A DNA stretch of 15,240 nucleotides. Source: JBBSMX01 sp038232935. GTDB taxonomy: Bacteria; Bacteroidota; Rhodothermia; Rhodothermales; JANQRZ01. The notes under the pieces were generated by a model that had not been told where the DNA came from, did no database searches, and saw only the letters and a program-made list of their open reading frames with translations. Positions 1 to 6,970 of this stretch are shown here, in pieces; positions within the stretch are counted from its first letter, which is position 1; each line of letters begins with the position of its first letter. The stretch covers positions 1 to 15,240 of the forward strand of contig JBBSMX010000103.1 of the NCBI GenBank assembly GCA_038232935.1. The letters are read 5' to 3'. The position numbers and the translations under genes are program-made.

Positions 1-36
1 GAGGCGGGTGGCCTGGTCGAGTACATTGCTGGTCAT
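1..36 (-). CDS. Start of an unidentified gene coupled to the CHAT gene (partial)
   Basis: Only the first 12 codons are visible (MTSNVLDQATRL) before the window ends. The ATG (36-34) overlaps the TGA stop (35-33) of the upstream CHAT-NTPase gene in an ATGA arrangement. This is a classic sign of translational coupling and of co-function or co-regulation. Nothing in the 12 residues identifies a family. The call rests on the overlap alone, so this could be a chance ATG, but the tight packing of the three genes upstream supports a continuing operon. Confidence 0.4.
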   Translation of the reverse strand, partial: MTSNVLDQATRL

Positions 37-2594
37 CGGGTTGGCGGGGTTGCTGGTGCGAGGGGAGTGGTCAACTCCACCCTACGCACGACGCAGCGAC
101 TTGCCAACCCGTTCTCTACTTCAACCCGCGACTGACGTTGTGTAAGTGCGCGGTAGTCCTCTGTCATCTCCAGACTCTCTGCCTCTGCCCGTGCGTGATG
201 GAAATTCGCCTCGTGCCAGTAGAAGAACGGCCGTTGCTCGTGGAGCGGTCTGGGCGCGACGTCATCCGCTAGCCTAGCCATCACCTCAACGAATGCGTGG
301 GGCCACGCCTGCGCTTCCGGGGCGGCGGCCGAGGCTGAGGAGCGCAGGAAGCTCGTCAGCATCGGGTGAATGCGGTAGACTGCCTGCCCGGTGTCCTGGA
401 GTAGCCCCGCCGTCGTGAGGGTCAGCGTCAGTCGGTCTATCGCGGCGCGCGTCGGGCCGTCGTCCACCCGCTGCGCCATCCTCTCTAGGTAGTCCGCATC
501 CACAAAGCGCTCGTGGAGGGCGAGAGGCGCGAGAAGGGATCGGAGGTCATTGGGCAGGGTGGTTTCGACGAATCGGAGCGTGGCGAGAAGCTTGTCCTCC
601 AACTCGTCGCCCGCAAGGCCGAGCGCGTCGAGGTTGGTGTCGAGCGCGCGGGCGAGGTCGGCAGCGGAGCGGGTCTCGAGGAGAGGCAGCACGATACGCA
701 TCAGGAGCGGGTGCCCATCGAGCCGGTTCATCAGGGCGATGAGGTCGGGGTCGGTCCGGTCCACCTTCAGGCCGAGGTCGTCGAGGATGGTCTCGCAGAA
801 GCGCCAGCGCTCCTCGCCATGGAGGCCGCCAAGCGGGAGGCGGAAGCGGTTCGTGCTCCCGAGCCAGTCCTCGGTGCTGCGGCTCGTGATGAGCACCTTC
901 GTCTTGCCGCCCCGGAGCTTCGTGAGAAAAGCCTTCAGCGTCTGCTGGTCGTCCGTGCTCAGCAGCCCCGTCTCGTGCGTCCCCTCGACCCCCCGCGCCG
1001 ACTCGAAGTTGTCCCACACGATTACGAACGGATGCTCGCGGAGAGCGTCGGTGAGGGTGTCGAGCTTCTGCGCCTTTTCCTGCGTGGCGAAGGCCGGTCC
1101 GAAGAGCGGCTCGCCCAGCCGGTTGAACACATAGTCGGCGCTGCGGACGTCGTTGAAGGAGAGCCAGAAGCAGCCCTCTCCCAGCCCCTCGGTGTCGTGG
1201 AGCCACTGCACGAAGCCGCGCGCGAGCGTTGTCTTGCCGATGCCGCCGAGGCCCTGAATAAGGATGCCGACTGGGGCGCGGCGCATGGCCCGCTCCAGCG
1301 CGAGCACGGCCCCGTCGCGCCCGATGAAGCCGTAGGGGTTCTCGGCGCCCCGCGCCTCCTCCGGCAGGGCAGGGCGCTTGTCCTCGTCTGCGGCCTCGTC
1401 GGACGGCTGCGCGGCGAAGTCGAAGTCCAGCACGTCCTGCTCGTAAACGACGGGAACGAGCCAGTCCTGGAACGGGAAGCGCCCGCGCGCGCAGGTCCGC
1501 TCCGGCCGGGCCAGCATCTGCTGCCGCCCCGCGCGCACCCCCACCGCCACGCTCTCTGACTCGAACAGGCGGCGGTAGAAGGCGGGGAGGAATTCCTGCG
1601 CCCCGCTCACGTAGAGCGAGTACGCCATCGCTACGACGCTCCGCACGCCCGCCCGCAGCATCGCCGCTGCCACCGAGGCGAAGGCGTCCTCCGCGTGCTC
1701 GTCCACCATCGCCGACTGGCAGGCGTTGAGCACGACGGCCGGGACGCGGTGCTCGCGGAGCAGCGTGGCGAGCGTCTCCGCAGGCACGGCGTCGTGCTCG
1801 CCCTCGTCCGTCTCGAAGACGAGGTGGCCTTGCGGTCCCCGGAAGGTGTGCGCTGCCCCCGGCCCTGCCGGTGTCCCGTAGCCACCGTGCCCGTCGAAGT
1901 GGAGGATGTGGTAGGTGTCCGGGCGCTCGCCCAGGTGCTCGCGCAGCCGTTCGAACGTCGGCGGGCGCAGGACGTGGACTGCCGCCGGCAACCCGCGCTC
2001 CCGAATCAACTCCACGAGGGGTCGCGAGACCGAGCGGTAGGCCACGTCGCGGTCGAAGGGCCGGGCCGTGACGAGCAGGATGTTGATGCGGCCCTTCGGG
2101 AGCGTGTCCGAGAGTGGGAGCGGATCGGCCACCTGATTGAGCCGCCGCCCGATCTGGCACTGATGGGCGATCGCCCCGCGCTCGGGGTCGTAGAGCGCTT
2201 CCCACGGCCACGCCAGCACCTGCGGGTCGTCGCTGGAGATGTCGAGGTGCAGCCCGGCGAGGCCGTCGGCGCTGGCCTGGGCTAGCATGCCGCCTCCCTT
2301 CGCGTCACCGAAGAGGGCACCGAAGGCCGCGCGGCCCCAGCGGTTCAGGCTCTCCAGGACGTGATCGGCGCGGTCGGTGCTCGGAGGGAATGGGTACCCG
2401 AGGAACTCTTCGAGGTACCAGCGAAGCTCCGGCATCAGCGGGCTGTTGGGCCGCCCGTCCACGGGGAAGCCGTAGGGGGGCAGCACCTCGGTTGGAGCCG
2501 TAGACTTTCCGTCGCTCAGGCGCTGGACAAAGAACTGAGCCGGGTTGCTGCCTGGGATGTGGCGGACGAAAAGACGGTGCATATGCCCCTTCAT
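33..2594 (-). CDS. CHAT-domain protease fused to a STAND/NB-ARC-like NTPase
   Basis: 853 residues. Residues about 165-390 form a CHAT (caspase-like, clan CD) domain. The catalytic His is H236 in HFDGHG, and the Cys is C292 in VVLNACQSA, after the expected strand. A linker leads to NPYGFIGRD (419-426) and a STAND-type NTPase. That part shows a P-loop GLGGIGKTT (448-456), Walker B FVIVWDNFES (D528), a sensor-like ITSRS (569-573) and a GHPLLM motif (627-632) of the GxP type. The end (about 800-830) looks like the first helices of a TPR-like array, but the array stops almost at once, whereas many relatives carry long TPR or WD40 sensor arrays. CHAT-STAND proteins are inferred to be stimulus-triggered proteases; some act in phage defence or programmed death. 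No transmembrane segment is seen, so it is probably cytoplasmic. The ATG lies 1 bp after the gabD2-like stop; an alternative ATG at 2582 is preceded by AAGGGG. Substrate and trigger are unknown. Confidence 0.88.
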   Translation of the reverse strand: MKGHMHRLFVRHIPGSNPAQFFVQRLSDGKSTAPTEVLPPYGFPVDGRPNSPLMPELRWYLEEFLGYPFPPSTDRADHVLESLNRWGRAAFGALFGDAKGGGMLAQASADGLAGLHLDISSDDPQVLAWPWEALYDPERGAIAHQCQIGRRLNQVADPLPLSDTLPKGRINILLVTARPFDRDVAYRSVSRPLVELIRERGLPAAVHVLRPPTFERLREHLGERPDTYHILHFDGHGGYGTPAGPGAAHTFRGPQGHLVFETDEGEHDAVPAETLATLLREHRVPAVVLNACQSAMVDEHAEDAFASVAAAMLRAGVRSVVAMAYSLYVSGAQEFLPAFYRRLFESESVAVGVRAGRQQMLARPERTCARGRFPFQDWLVPVVYEQDVLDFDFAAQPSDEAADEDKRPALPEEARGAENPYGFIGRDGAVLALERAMRRAPVGILIQGLGGIGKTTLARGFVQWLHDTEGLGEGCFWLSFNDVRSADYVFNRLGEPLFGPAFATQEKAQKLDTLTDALREHPFVIVWDNFESARGVEGTHETGLLSTDDQQTLKAFLTKLRGGKTKVLITSRSTEDWLGSTNRFRLPLGGLHGEERWRFCETILDDLGLKVDRTDPDLIALMNRLDGHPLLMRIVLPLLETRSAADLARALDTNLDALGLAGDELEDKLLATLRFVETTLPNDLRSLLAPLALHERFVDADYLERMAQRVDDGPTRAAIDRLTLTLTTAGLLQDTGQAVYRIHPMLTSFLRSSASAAAPEAQAWPHAFVEVMARLADDVAPRPLHEQRPFFYWHEANFHHARAEAESLEMTEDYRALTQRQSRVEVENGLASRCVVRRVELTTPLAPATPPTR

Positions 2595-2595
2595 A

Positions 2596-4209
2596 TCATC
2601 GCAGCCCCGGCAGGTGACGGAGCAGGCGGAACGACTTTGTGACGAGGTCGGCGAAGCGCTGTTGCGAGAGCCCGAAGTGGTCGGGCGTCAGCGGGCCGAG
2701 GAGTTGGGTCGAGATCGTCTGCGCTTCGGTGTATTCGTGGATGCCCTCGGGGCCGTGGCGGCGTCCGACACCGGATTGCTTGAAGCCGCCCATCGGCGCG
2801 TCGGTCGACCCCCACGAAGCGATGAAGGCGTCGTTGACGCCAACCGTCCCGCACTCGATCTGCTCGGCGACTCGGCGGCCGGCGGCGAGGTCGCGGGTCC
2901 ACACGCTCGCGTTGAGGCCGTACTGGCTGTCGTTGGCGCGGGCGATGGCTTCCTCGTCCGTGTCGAACGGGTAGACCGCCACGACCGGGCCGAACGTCTC
3001 TTCGCGGTAGAGCGTCATCTCCTCCGTCACGCCGGTCAGGATCGTCGGTGCGTAAAAGAGCGGGCCGATGTGGGGGAGGGGACGCCCCCCCGTCACGAGC
3101 GTCGCGCCCTTCGCCACGGCGTCTTCGACGTGCTCTGTCACCTTGTCGAGCTGCTCCTGCGACACGAGCGAGCCCATGTGCGCCGAGAAGTCGTAGCGCG
3201 TGTTGAGCTCCATCGCTTCGGTTGCCGCGGCGAAGCGGGCCACGAACTCGTCGAAGCGGGAGGCATGCACGTAGAGCCGCTCGGTGGAGATGCAGAGCTG
3301 GCCGGCCGAGGAGAAGCACGCCTGCCGCACGCCGTCGACGGTCCGGTCGAGGTCGGCGTCGGCGCGGACGACGAGCGGGTTCTTGCCGCCGAGCTCCAGC
3401 GAGTAGCCCTTGAGCTGGCTGGCCGCCTGCTCCGCCACGATCCGCCCGACCTCGGTGCTGCCGGTGAAGTGGAGGTGGTCGGTCTCGGTGATGAGCGTCT
3501 CGCCGAGCTTCTCGCCCTCGCCGGGCACGACGTGGAACACCTCGGGCGGGAGGCCCGCTTCGTAGAGGAGCTGGACGCCCCAGAGCGCCGAGAACGGGGT
3601 CAGCTCGGCGGGCTTGAGGACGACGGCATTCCCGGCGATCAGGGCCGGGATGGCGTCCGTGATCGCCATCGTCAGCGGGTAGTTCCACGGCGCGATGATG
3701 CCGACGACGCCCTTCGGCTGGTAGTGGACCTCGGTCTGGGTGAGGAAGGGGACAAACCCGCCGCGCCGTTCCGGCCGGAGATGCCGCTCGCCGTGGACGC
3801 CGTAATACCGGCTGACGATGGCGACATCCATGAACTCGGTGTAGGCATCGAGGCGCGTTTTGCCGCCCTCCATCTGGATGATGTCGAGCCCTTCGGCCTG
3901 CCGCTGGAGCAGGAGGTCGTGGTAGCGGAGGAAGATGCGGGCGCGCTCGGCGACGGGGCGCGCGGCCCAGTCTTTTTGCGCCCGCCGTGCTCGGCCGACG
4001 GCGTACTGCACGTCGTCCGGCCGGCCCATCAGCACGTCGCCCACGGGCTCGCCGGTGAAGGGGCTCGTGACGGTGTAGCGCTCGTGGTGTCCGCCGAGGA
4101 GCGTCGCGCCGGCTGCGAGGCGGGACAGGAGGGCGCGGGACACGCGCGGCGGCAAGGAAGACTCGGGTACGGCGAGGGCTTGAGCGAGGGTGGGATCCTG
4201 TACTTGCAT
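2596..4209 (-). CDS. gabD2: Succinate-semialdehyde dehydrogenase, GabD2-type
   Basis: 537-residue aldehyde dehydrogenase. It oxidises an aldehyde, probably succinic semialdehyde, to the acid with NAD(P)+. The family signature is complete: catalytic Cys C306 in AGQLCIS, general base E272 in LELGGKNP, oxyanion Asn N176 in APWNYP, cofactor-binding K199 in VVLKPAE and the FTGSTEVG loop (248-255). Segments such as YQPKGVVG, YDFSAHMGSL, HIGPLFY and GVGRRHGPEGI resemble mycobacterial-type GabD2 more than E. coli GabD, so the substrate is inferred from family. The reading frame stays open upstream into the neighbouring gene. I place the start at the ATG giving MQVQDPTL, which leaves 14 bp after the upstream stop. 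It is the middle gene of a three-gene minus-strand run and ends 1 bp before the CHAT gene. It is cytoplasmic, with no signal peptide. Confidence 0.88.
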   Translation of the reverse strand: MQVQDPTLAQALAVPESSLPPRVSRALLSRLAAGATLLGGHHERYTVTSPFTGEPVGDVLMGRPDDVQYAVGRARRAQKDWAARPVAERARIFLRYHDLLLQRQAEGLDIIQMEGGKTRLDAYTEFMDVAIVSRYYGVHGERHLRPERRGGFVPFLTQTEVHYQPKGVVGIIAPWNYPLTMAITDAIPALIAGNAVVLKPAELTPFSALWGVQLLYEAGLPPEVFHVVPGEGEKLGETLITETDHLHFTGSTEVGRIVAEQAASQLKGYSLELGGKNPLVVRADADLDRTVDGVRQACFSSAGQLCISTERLYVHASRFDEFVARFAAATEAMELNTRYDFSAHMGSLVSQEQLDKVTEHVEDAVAKGATLVTGGRPLPHIGPLFYAPTILTGVTEEMTLYREETFGPVVAVYPFDTDEEAIARANDSQYGLNASVWTRDLAAGRRVAEQIECGTVGVNDAFIASWGSTDAPMGGFKQSGVGRRHGPEGIHEYTEAQTISTQLLGPLTPDHFGLSQQRFADLVTKSFRLLRHLPGLR

Positions 4210-4223
4210 GATGGTCGTAGCGG

Positions 4224-5417
4224 TCAAGAAGAGAGGGAAGGCGCGGGGCGCAGGGTCCTCGCTCGGGTGCCGGCGCGGAGGGCCAGCAGGAGGGTGAGCG
4301 GGAGGGCCGCCGCGTGGAGGGCTTGCGGGAGGAGCGACCACAACAGCACGGTCGCGAGGGTGGTCACAGCGGTCAGCATCCAGTAAACCCGCAGCCCACC
4401 ACTCCGGTTGCGCCGCGCCAGCAAGATCGCCGCGATGATGTGAGTCGGCGGGGCCCACAGCAGATTCCAGTTCGGGCCCGTCACCGAGTGTTCGGTCCCG
4501 AGCCACAGCCACGCGACGATAAGCCCGGCAAGGCCGATGACGCCGAAGAGAGCCACGTCGAACCTCCGGAGGGCTCGCTCTCCGATTTTCCCCAGGTAGG
4601 CCGCCGCCGTCAGCGTTGCGCCGAGCACGAAGAGGAGCCAGGCGAGGAGCGTCGGCCAGTCGAACGCCTCCGCTGGCATGCCCGCGCCGGGCACCCAGAA
4701 CACGGTGTCACGGCGGGCGACGAGCGGGTGGCCTTCGAACGACGCCGCGTCGAAGGCGCGCATCAGTTCGAGCGGGAGGAACATCGCCTCGCGCGGTGTG
4801 GCGATGCGGTCCGTCGGCGCGCCGAGGCCGAGGTCGATGCCGAGGTCCGTCAGCGGTGCGCCTTCGAGGTAGGGCTGGATGAGGTCGCGGAAGGTCTGCC
4901 CGGCGGGTTCGTAGCCATCGTAATCGAGCCGTTCGCCGAGTGCGGCTTCGAGTGCGTCGCGCGGGCGGGTCGAGCAGTTGTCGAAGAAAAAGTCGTAGCG
5001 GTAGGCGCGGTTCTCGGGGAGGTAGTTGGTTTCGAGAAAGCGGAAGAGGTCCTGCTTGGCTTCGGGCGGGAGGTCCAGCCGCTGCTCGATGATGGGGCGC
5101 TCTAGATACCGATACTCCGCGAGCGTACGTACGTACTCTGCGATGGAGAGCTGGTAGTCGAGCAGGCCGCGCCCGAAACGGAGGAGGAAGAACGGCTGGT
5201 CGAAATCGAACGTGCCGTAGTTATACGTCACGTCGAGGCCGAGCGCGGGGTCGTGGATGCGGAAGGCCGTGTGGCCGAAGAGGGAATAGACCTCGCGCCC
5301 CGGCATCATCGTCAGCAGGGAAACCTCGGCCTCGGGAGAGAGCGTCGGCACCGGGGCGTAGGGCTGTGCGAGCGCCGCCGAGGGCAGGAGGAAGAGCAGG
5401 GCGAGGAGTGGACGCAT
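4224..5417 (-). CDS. Lnb-like (DUF4105) probable lipoprotein N-acyltransferase
   Basis: 397 residues. The signal peptide (1-17) ends ALA-Q. Next is a periplasmic domain of about 235 residues with the family hallmarks SLFGHTAFRI (H49) and DNCSTRPRD (C148). About five membrane segments follow (near 257-276, 288-306, 317-333, 345-363, 366-382). The segment TEHSVTGPNWNLLWAPPTH is typical of the membrane part of DUF4105 proteins. As I recall, this family was recently named Lnb in Bacteroides and shown to N-acylate lipoproteins. Applying that to this protein is inference by family, and H49/C148 would be the likely active-site residues. The ATG chosen gives a clean signal peptide, although the frame is open further upstream. 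A TATCTTTC octamer ends only 5 nt before the ATG, suggesting a leaderless transcript. First gene of the minus-strand run. Confidence 0.8.
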   Translation of the reverse strand: MRPLLALLFLLPSAALAQPYAPVPTLSPEAEVSLLTMMPGREVYSLFGHTAFRIHDPALGLDVTYNYGTFDFDQPFFLLRFGRGLLDYQLSIAEYVRTLAEYRYLERPIIEQRLDLPPEAKQDLFRFLETNYLPENRAYRYDFFFDNCSTRPRDALEAALGERLDYDGYEPAGQTFRDLIQPYLEGAPLTDLGIDLGLGAPTDRIATPREAMFLPLELMRAFDAASFEGHPLVARRDTVFWVPGAGMPAEAFDWPTLLAWLLFVLGATLTAAAYLGKIGERALRRFDVALFGVIGLAGLIVAWLWLGTEHSVTGPNWNLLWAPPTHIIAAILLARRNRSGGLRVYWMLTAVTTLATVLLWSLLPQALHAAALPLTLLLALRAGTRARTLRPAPSLSS

Positions 5418-5422
5418 GGCGC

Positions 5423-5430
5423 GAAAGATA
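5423..5430 (-). promoter_or_regulatory. Promoter -7-like element for the Lnb-like gene
   Basis: TATCTTTC on the minus strand, 5 nt upstream of the ATG. It matches the Bacteroidota -7 consensus TAnnTTTG except at the last base. If used, transcription would start at or near the ATG, giving a leaderless mRNA. I found no convincing TTG -33 element. Confidence 0.35.
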
Positions 5431-5488
5431 GCGCCTCGGGCTGAGGACGAACGGGAACGAGCTCTCTCATAACGGCCCAGCCCGCCGG

Positions 5489-5496
5489 TATCTTTC
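5489..5496 (+). promoter_or_regulatory. Promoter -7-like element for nth
   Basis: The same octamer TATCTTTC on the plus strand, 27 nt upstream of the GTG start of endonuclease III. Its presence in both orientations inside one 106-bp divergent spacer supports a paired promoter region. The -33 element is not obvious. Confidence 0.35.
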
Positions 5497-5523
5497 CCTA
5501 CCTTCACCGCTACCCCTCCCCCC

Positions 5524-6366
5524 GTGACCCGCACCGAACGCGCCCGCCTCACCGTCGAGCGTCTCCGCGACGCCATCCCGCGCCCTGAGACCGAGCTGCA
5601 GTACCGCACCGAGTTCGAACTCCTCGTCGCCGTGATCCTCTCGGCGCAGTGCACCGACGCCCGCGTCAACCTCGTCACGCCCGACCTCTTCTCGGCGTAC
5701 CCAACGCCGGAGGCGATGGCCGAGGTCGGGGCCGACGAGATCTTTCCGTACATCCGCTCCGTCTCGTACCCCAACAACAAAGCGACGTCGCTGGCCACCA
5801 CGGCGCGGGTGCTCGTCGAGCACTTCGGCGGCGAGGTGCCGCAGACGCACGCCGAGCTCATGACGCTGCGCGGCGTCGGTCGGAAAACGGCAAACGTCGT
5901 CGTCGCCGTCGCCTTCGACGAGCCGGCCATCGCGGTCGACACACACGTTTTCCGCGTGGCGAACCGGATCGGGCTCGTGGAGGATGCGCCGACGCCGCGC
6001 GCGGTCGAAGACGGCCTCCGCCGTGTGATCCCCCGCGAGGATTGGGGGGAGGCGCATCACCTGCTCATCCTGCACGGCCGCTACACCTGCACCGCCCGCA
6101 GCCCGAAGTGCGCGGCCTGCCCGCTCACCGACCTCTGTCAGTATTACGCTAAGCTGCAAAAGCTGCCTGCTCCGCTCTCCGGCCTCAACCCGAACAAGGG
6201 CACCTACTACTGTAAAACGAACGGCCGCTACTTCGACGAGCCCGCGACCAAAACCGACCGCTACGGTGTCGAGCAGATCGCCGATCCCGTCTCCGGCTCG
6301 ATGAACGTGTTCGTCACCAAAACAGGCGAGACGACGAAGCGGGTGAAGGACTACCGGATCGGCTGA
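5524..6366 (+). CDS. nth: Endonuclease III (DNA glycosylase/AP lyase) with C-terminal extension
   Basis: 280 residues. It removes oxidised pyrimidines and nicks abasic sites in base-excision repair. The helix-hairpin-helix is LRGVGRKTANVV with catalytic Lys K121, and the catalytic Asp is D139 in AVDTHVFR. The 4Fe-4S loop is present as C189-x6-C196-x2-C199-x5-C205. The canonical enzyme is about 210 residues and would end near YYAKLQ. Here about 70 more residues follow, containing GTYYCKTNGRYFDE and ending KRVKDYRIG, which I do not recognise. The start is GTG, chosen because the next codons align with the family's normal N-terminus. It is divergent from the Lnb-like gene and has no recognisable Shine-Dalgarno sequence. 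Confidence 0.93.
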   Translation: MTRTERARLTVERLRDAIPRPETELQYRTEFELLVAVILSAQCTDARVNLVTPDLFSAYPTPEAMAEVGADEIFPYIRSVSYPNNKATSLATTARVLVEHFGGEVPQTHAELMTLRGVGRKTANVVVAVAFDEPAIAVDTHVFRVANRIGLVEDAPTPRAVEDGLRRVIPREDWGEAHHLLILHGRYTCTARSPKCAACPLTDLCQYYAKLQKLPAPLSGLNPNKGTYYCKTNGRYFDEPATKTDRYGVEQIADPVSGSMNVFVTKTGETTKRVKDYRIG

Positions 6367-6435
6367 GGCGAGCGCAGCGGTGTTCGCGGCATCGTACTTT
6401 CTAGCTTCCCTCTTCTCGCTCCTGCCAGCCTCGTC

Positions 6436-6966
6436 GTGTCCTTTCTCTCGGAGTTCAAAAAGTTCGCTCTACGCGGCAACATCGTGGACCTCGCCATCGG
6501 CTTCACGGTCGGCGCGGCGTTCTCGACGATGGCGAAGTCGCTCGTGGACGACTTGATCATGCCGCCGCTCGGGCTGCTCATCGGGCGGACCGACTTTTCT
6601 GACGCCTACCTCCTGCTCCGGGCGGGAGAGCGCGCGCCGGGGCCCTACGCGTCGCTGCAGGCGGCGCAGGCGGCGGGGGCCACAACGCTCAACTACGGAC
6701 AGTTTCTGACGAACGTCCTGACCCTGCTCCTCGTCGCGCTCGCGATGTTCCTCGTCATCCGCGCCGTGAACCGCGTCGGTGAGACGCTCCGCGACGAGTT
6801 CGGCCACGCCGACGAAACGCCCGAGGCGCAGCCGGATACGAAGAAGTGCGCGTATTGCCGGGAGGCCGTGCCGTTCAAGGCGAGCCGGTGCTCGCACTGC
6901 ACCTCGTTCCTCGGCACCGAAGGCGGGCCCCTAACCCCCGACACCCGCATTACCCCCGCGACCTGA
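6436..6966 (+). CDS. mscL: Large-conductance mechanosensitive channel MscL with zinc-ribbon tail
   Basis: 176 residues. MscL is an inner-membrane homopentamer that opens under high membrane tension to release solutes during osmotic downshock. The amphipathic N-terminal helix and TM1 are seen in FKKFALRGNIVDLAIGF and VGAAFSTMAKSLV, followed by the hallmark DLIMPPLGLLIG (39-50). TM2 is about residues 92-112 (NVLTLLLVALAMFLVIRAVN). After a short acidic linker there is a CAYC-x10-CSHC zinc-ribbon-like motif (C138, C141, C152, C155), absent from E. coli MscL (136 residues). The start is GTG, fixed by alignment of MSFLSEFKKF with the family. It ends 4 bp before gpmI, so the two are probably cotranscribed. 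Confidence 0.92.
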   Translation: MSFLSEFKKFALRGNIVDLAIGFTVGAAFSTMAKSLVDDLIMPPLGLLIGRTDFSDAYLLLRAGERAPGPYASLQAAQAAGATTLNYGQFLTNVLTLLLVALAMFLVIRAVNRVGETLRDEFGHADETPEAQPDTKKCAYCREAVPFKASRCSHCTSFLGTEGGPLTPDTRITPAT

Positions 6967-6970
6967 GCCC

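Noticed and set aside
547..2211. Second minus-strand frame overlapping the CHAT gene
   Set aside because: Arg/Pro/Ala-rich out-of-frame translation; the CHAT frame has all the catalytic motifs.
2545..4386. Plus-strand frame of about 613 codons opposite the dehydrogenase
   Set aside because: Low-information Arg/Glu/Val-rich translation on the strand opposite an unmistakable aldehyde dehydrogenase.
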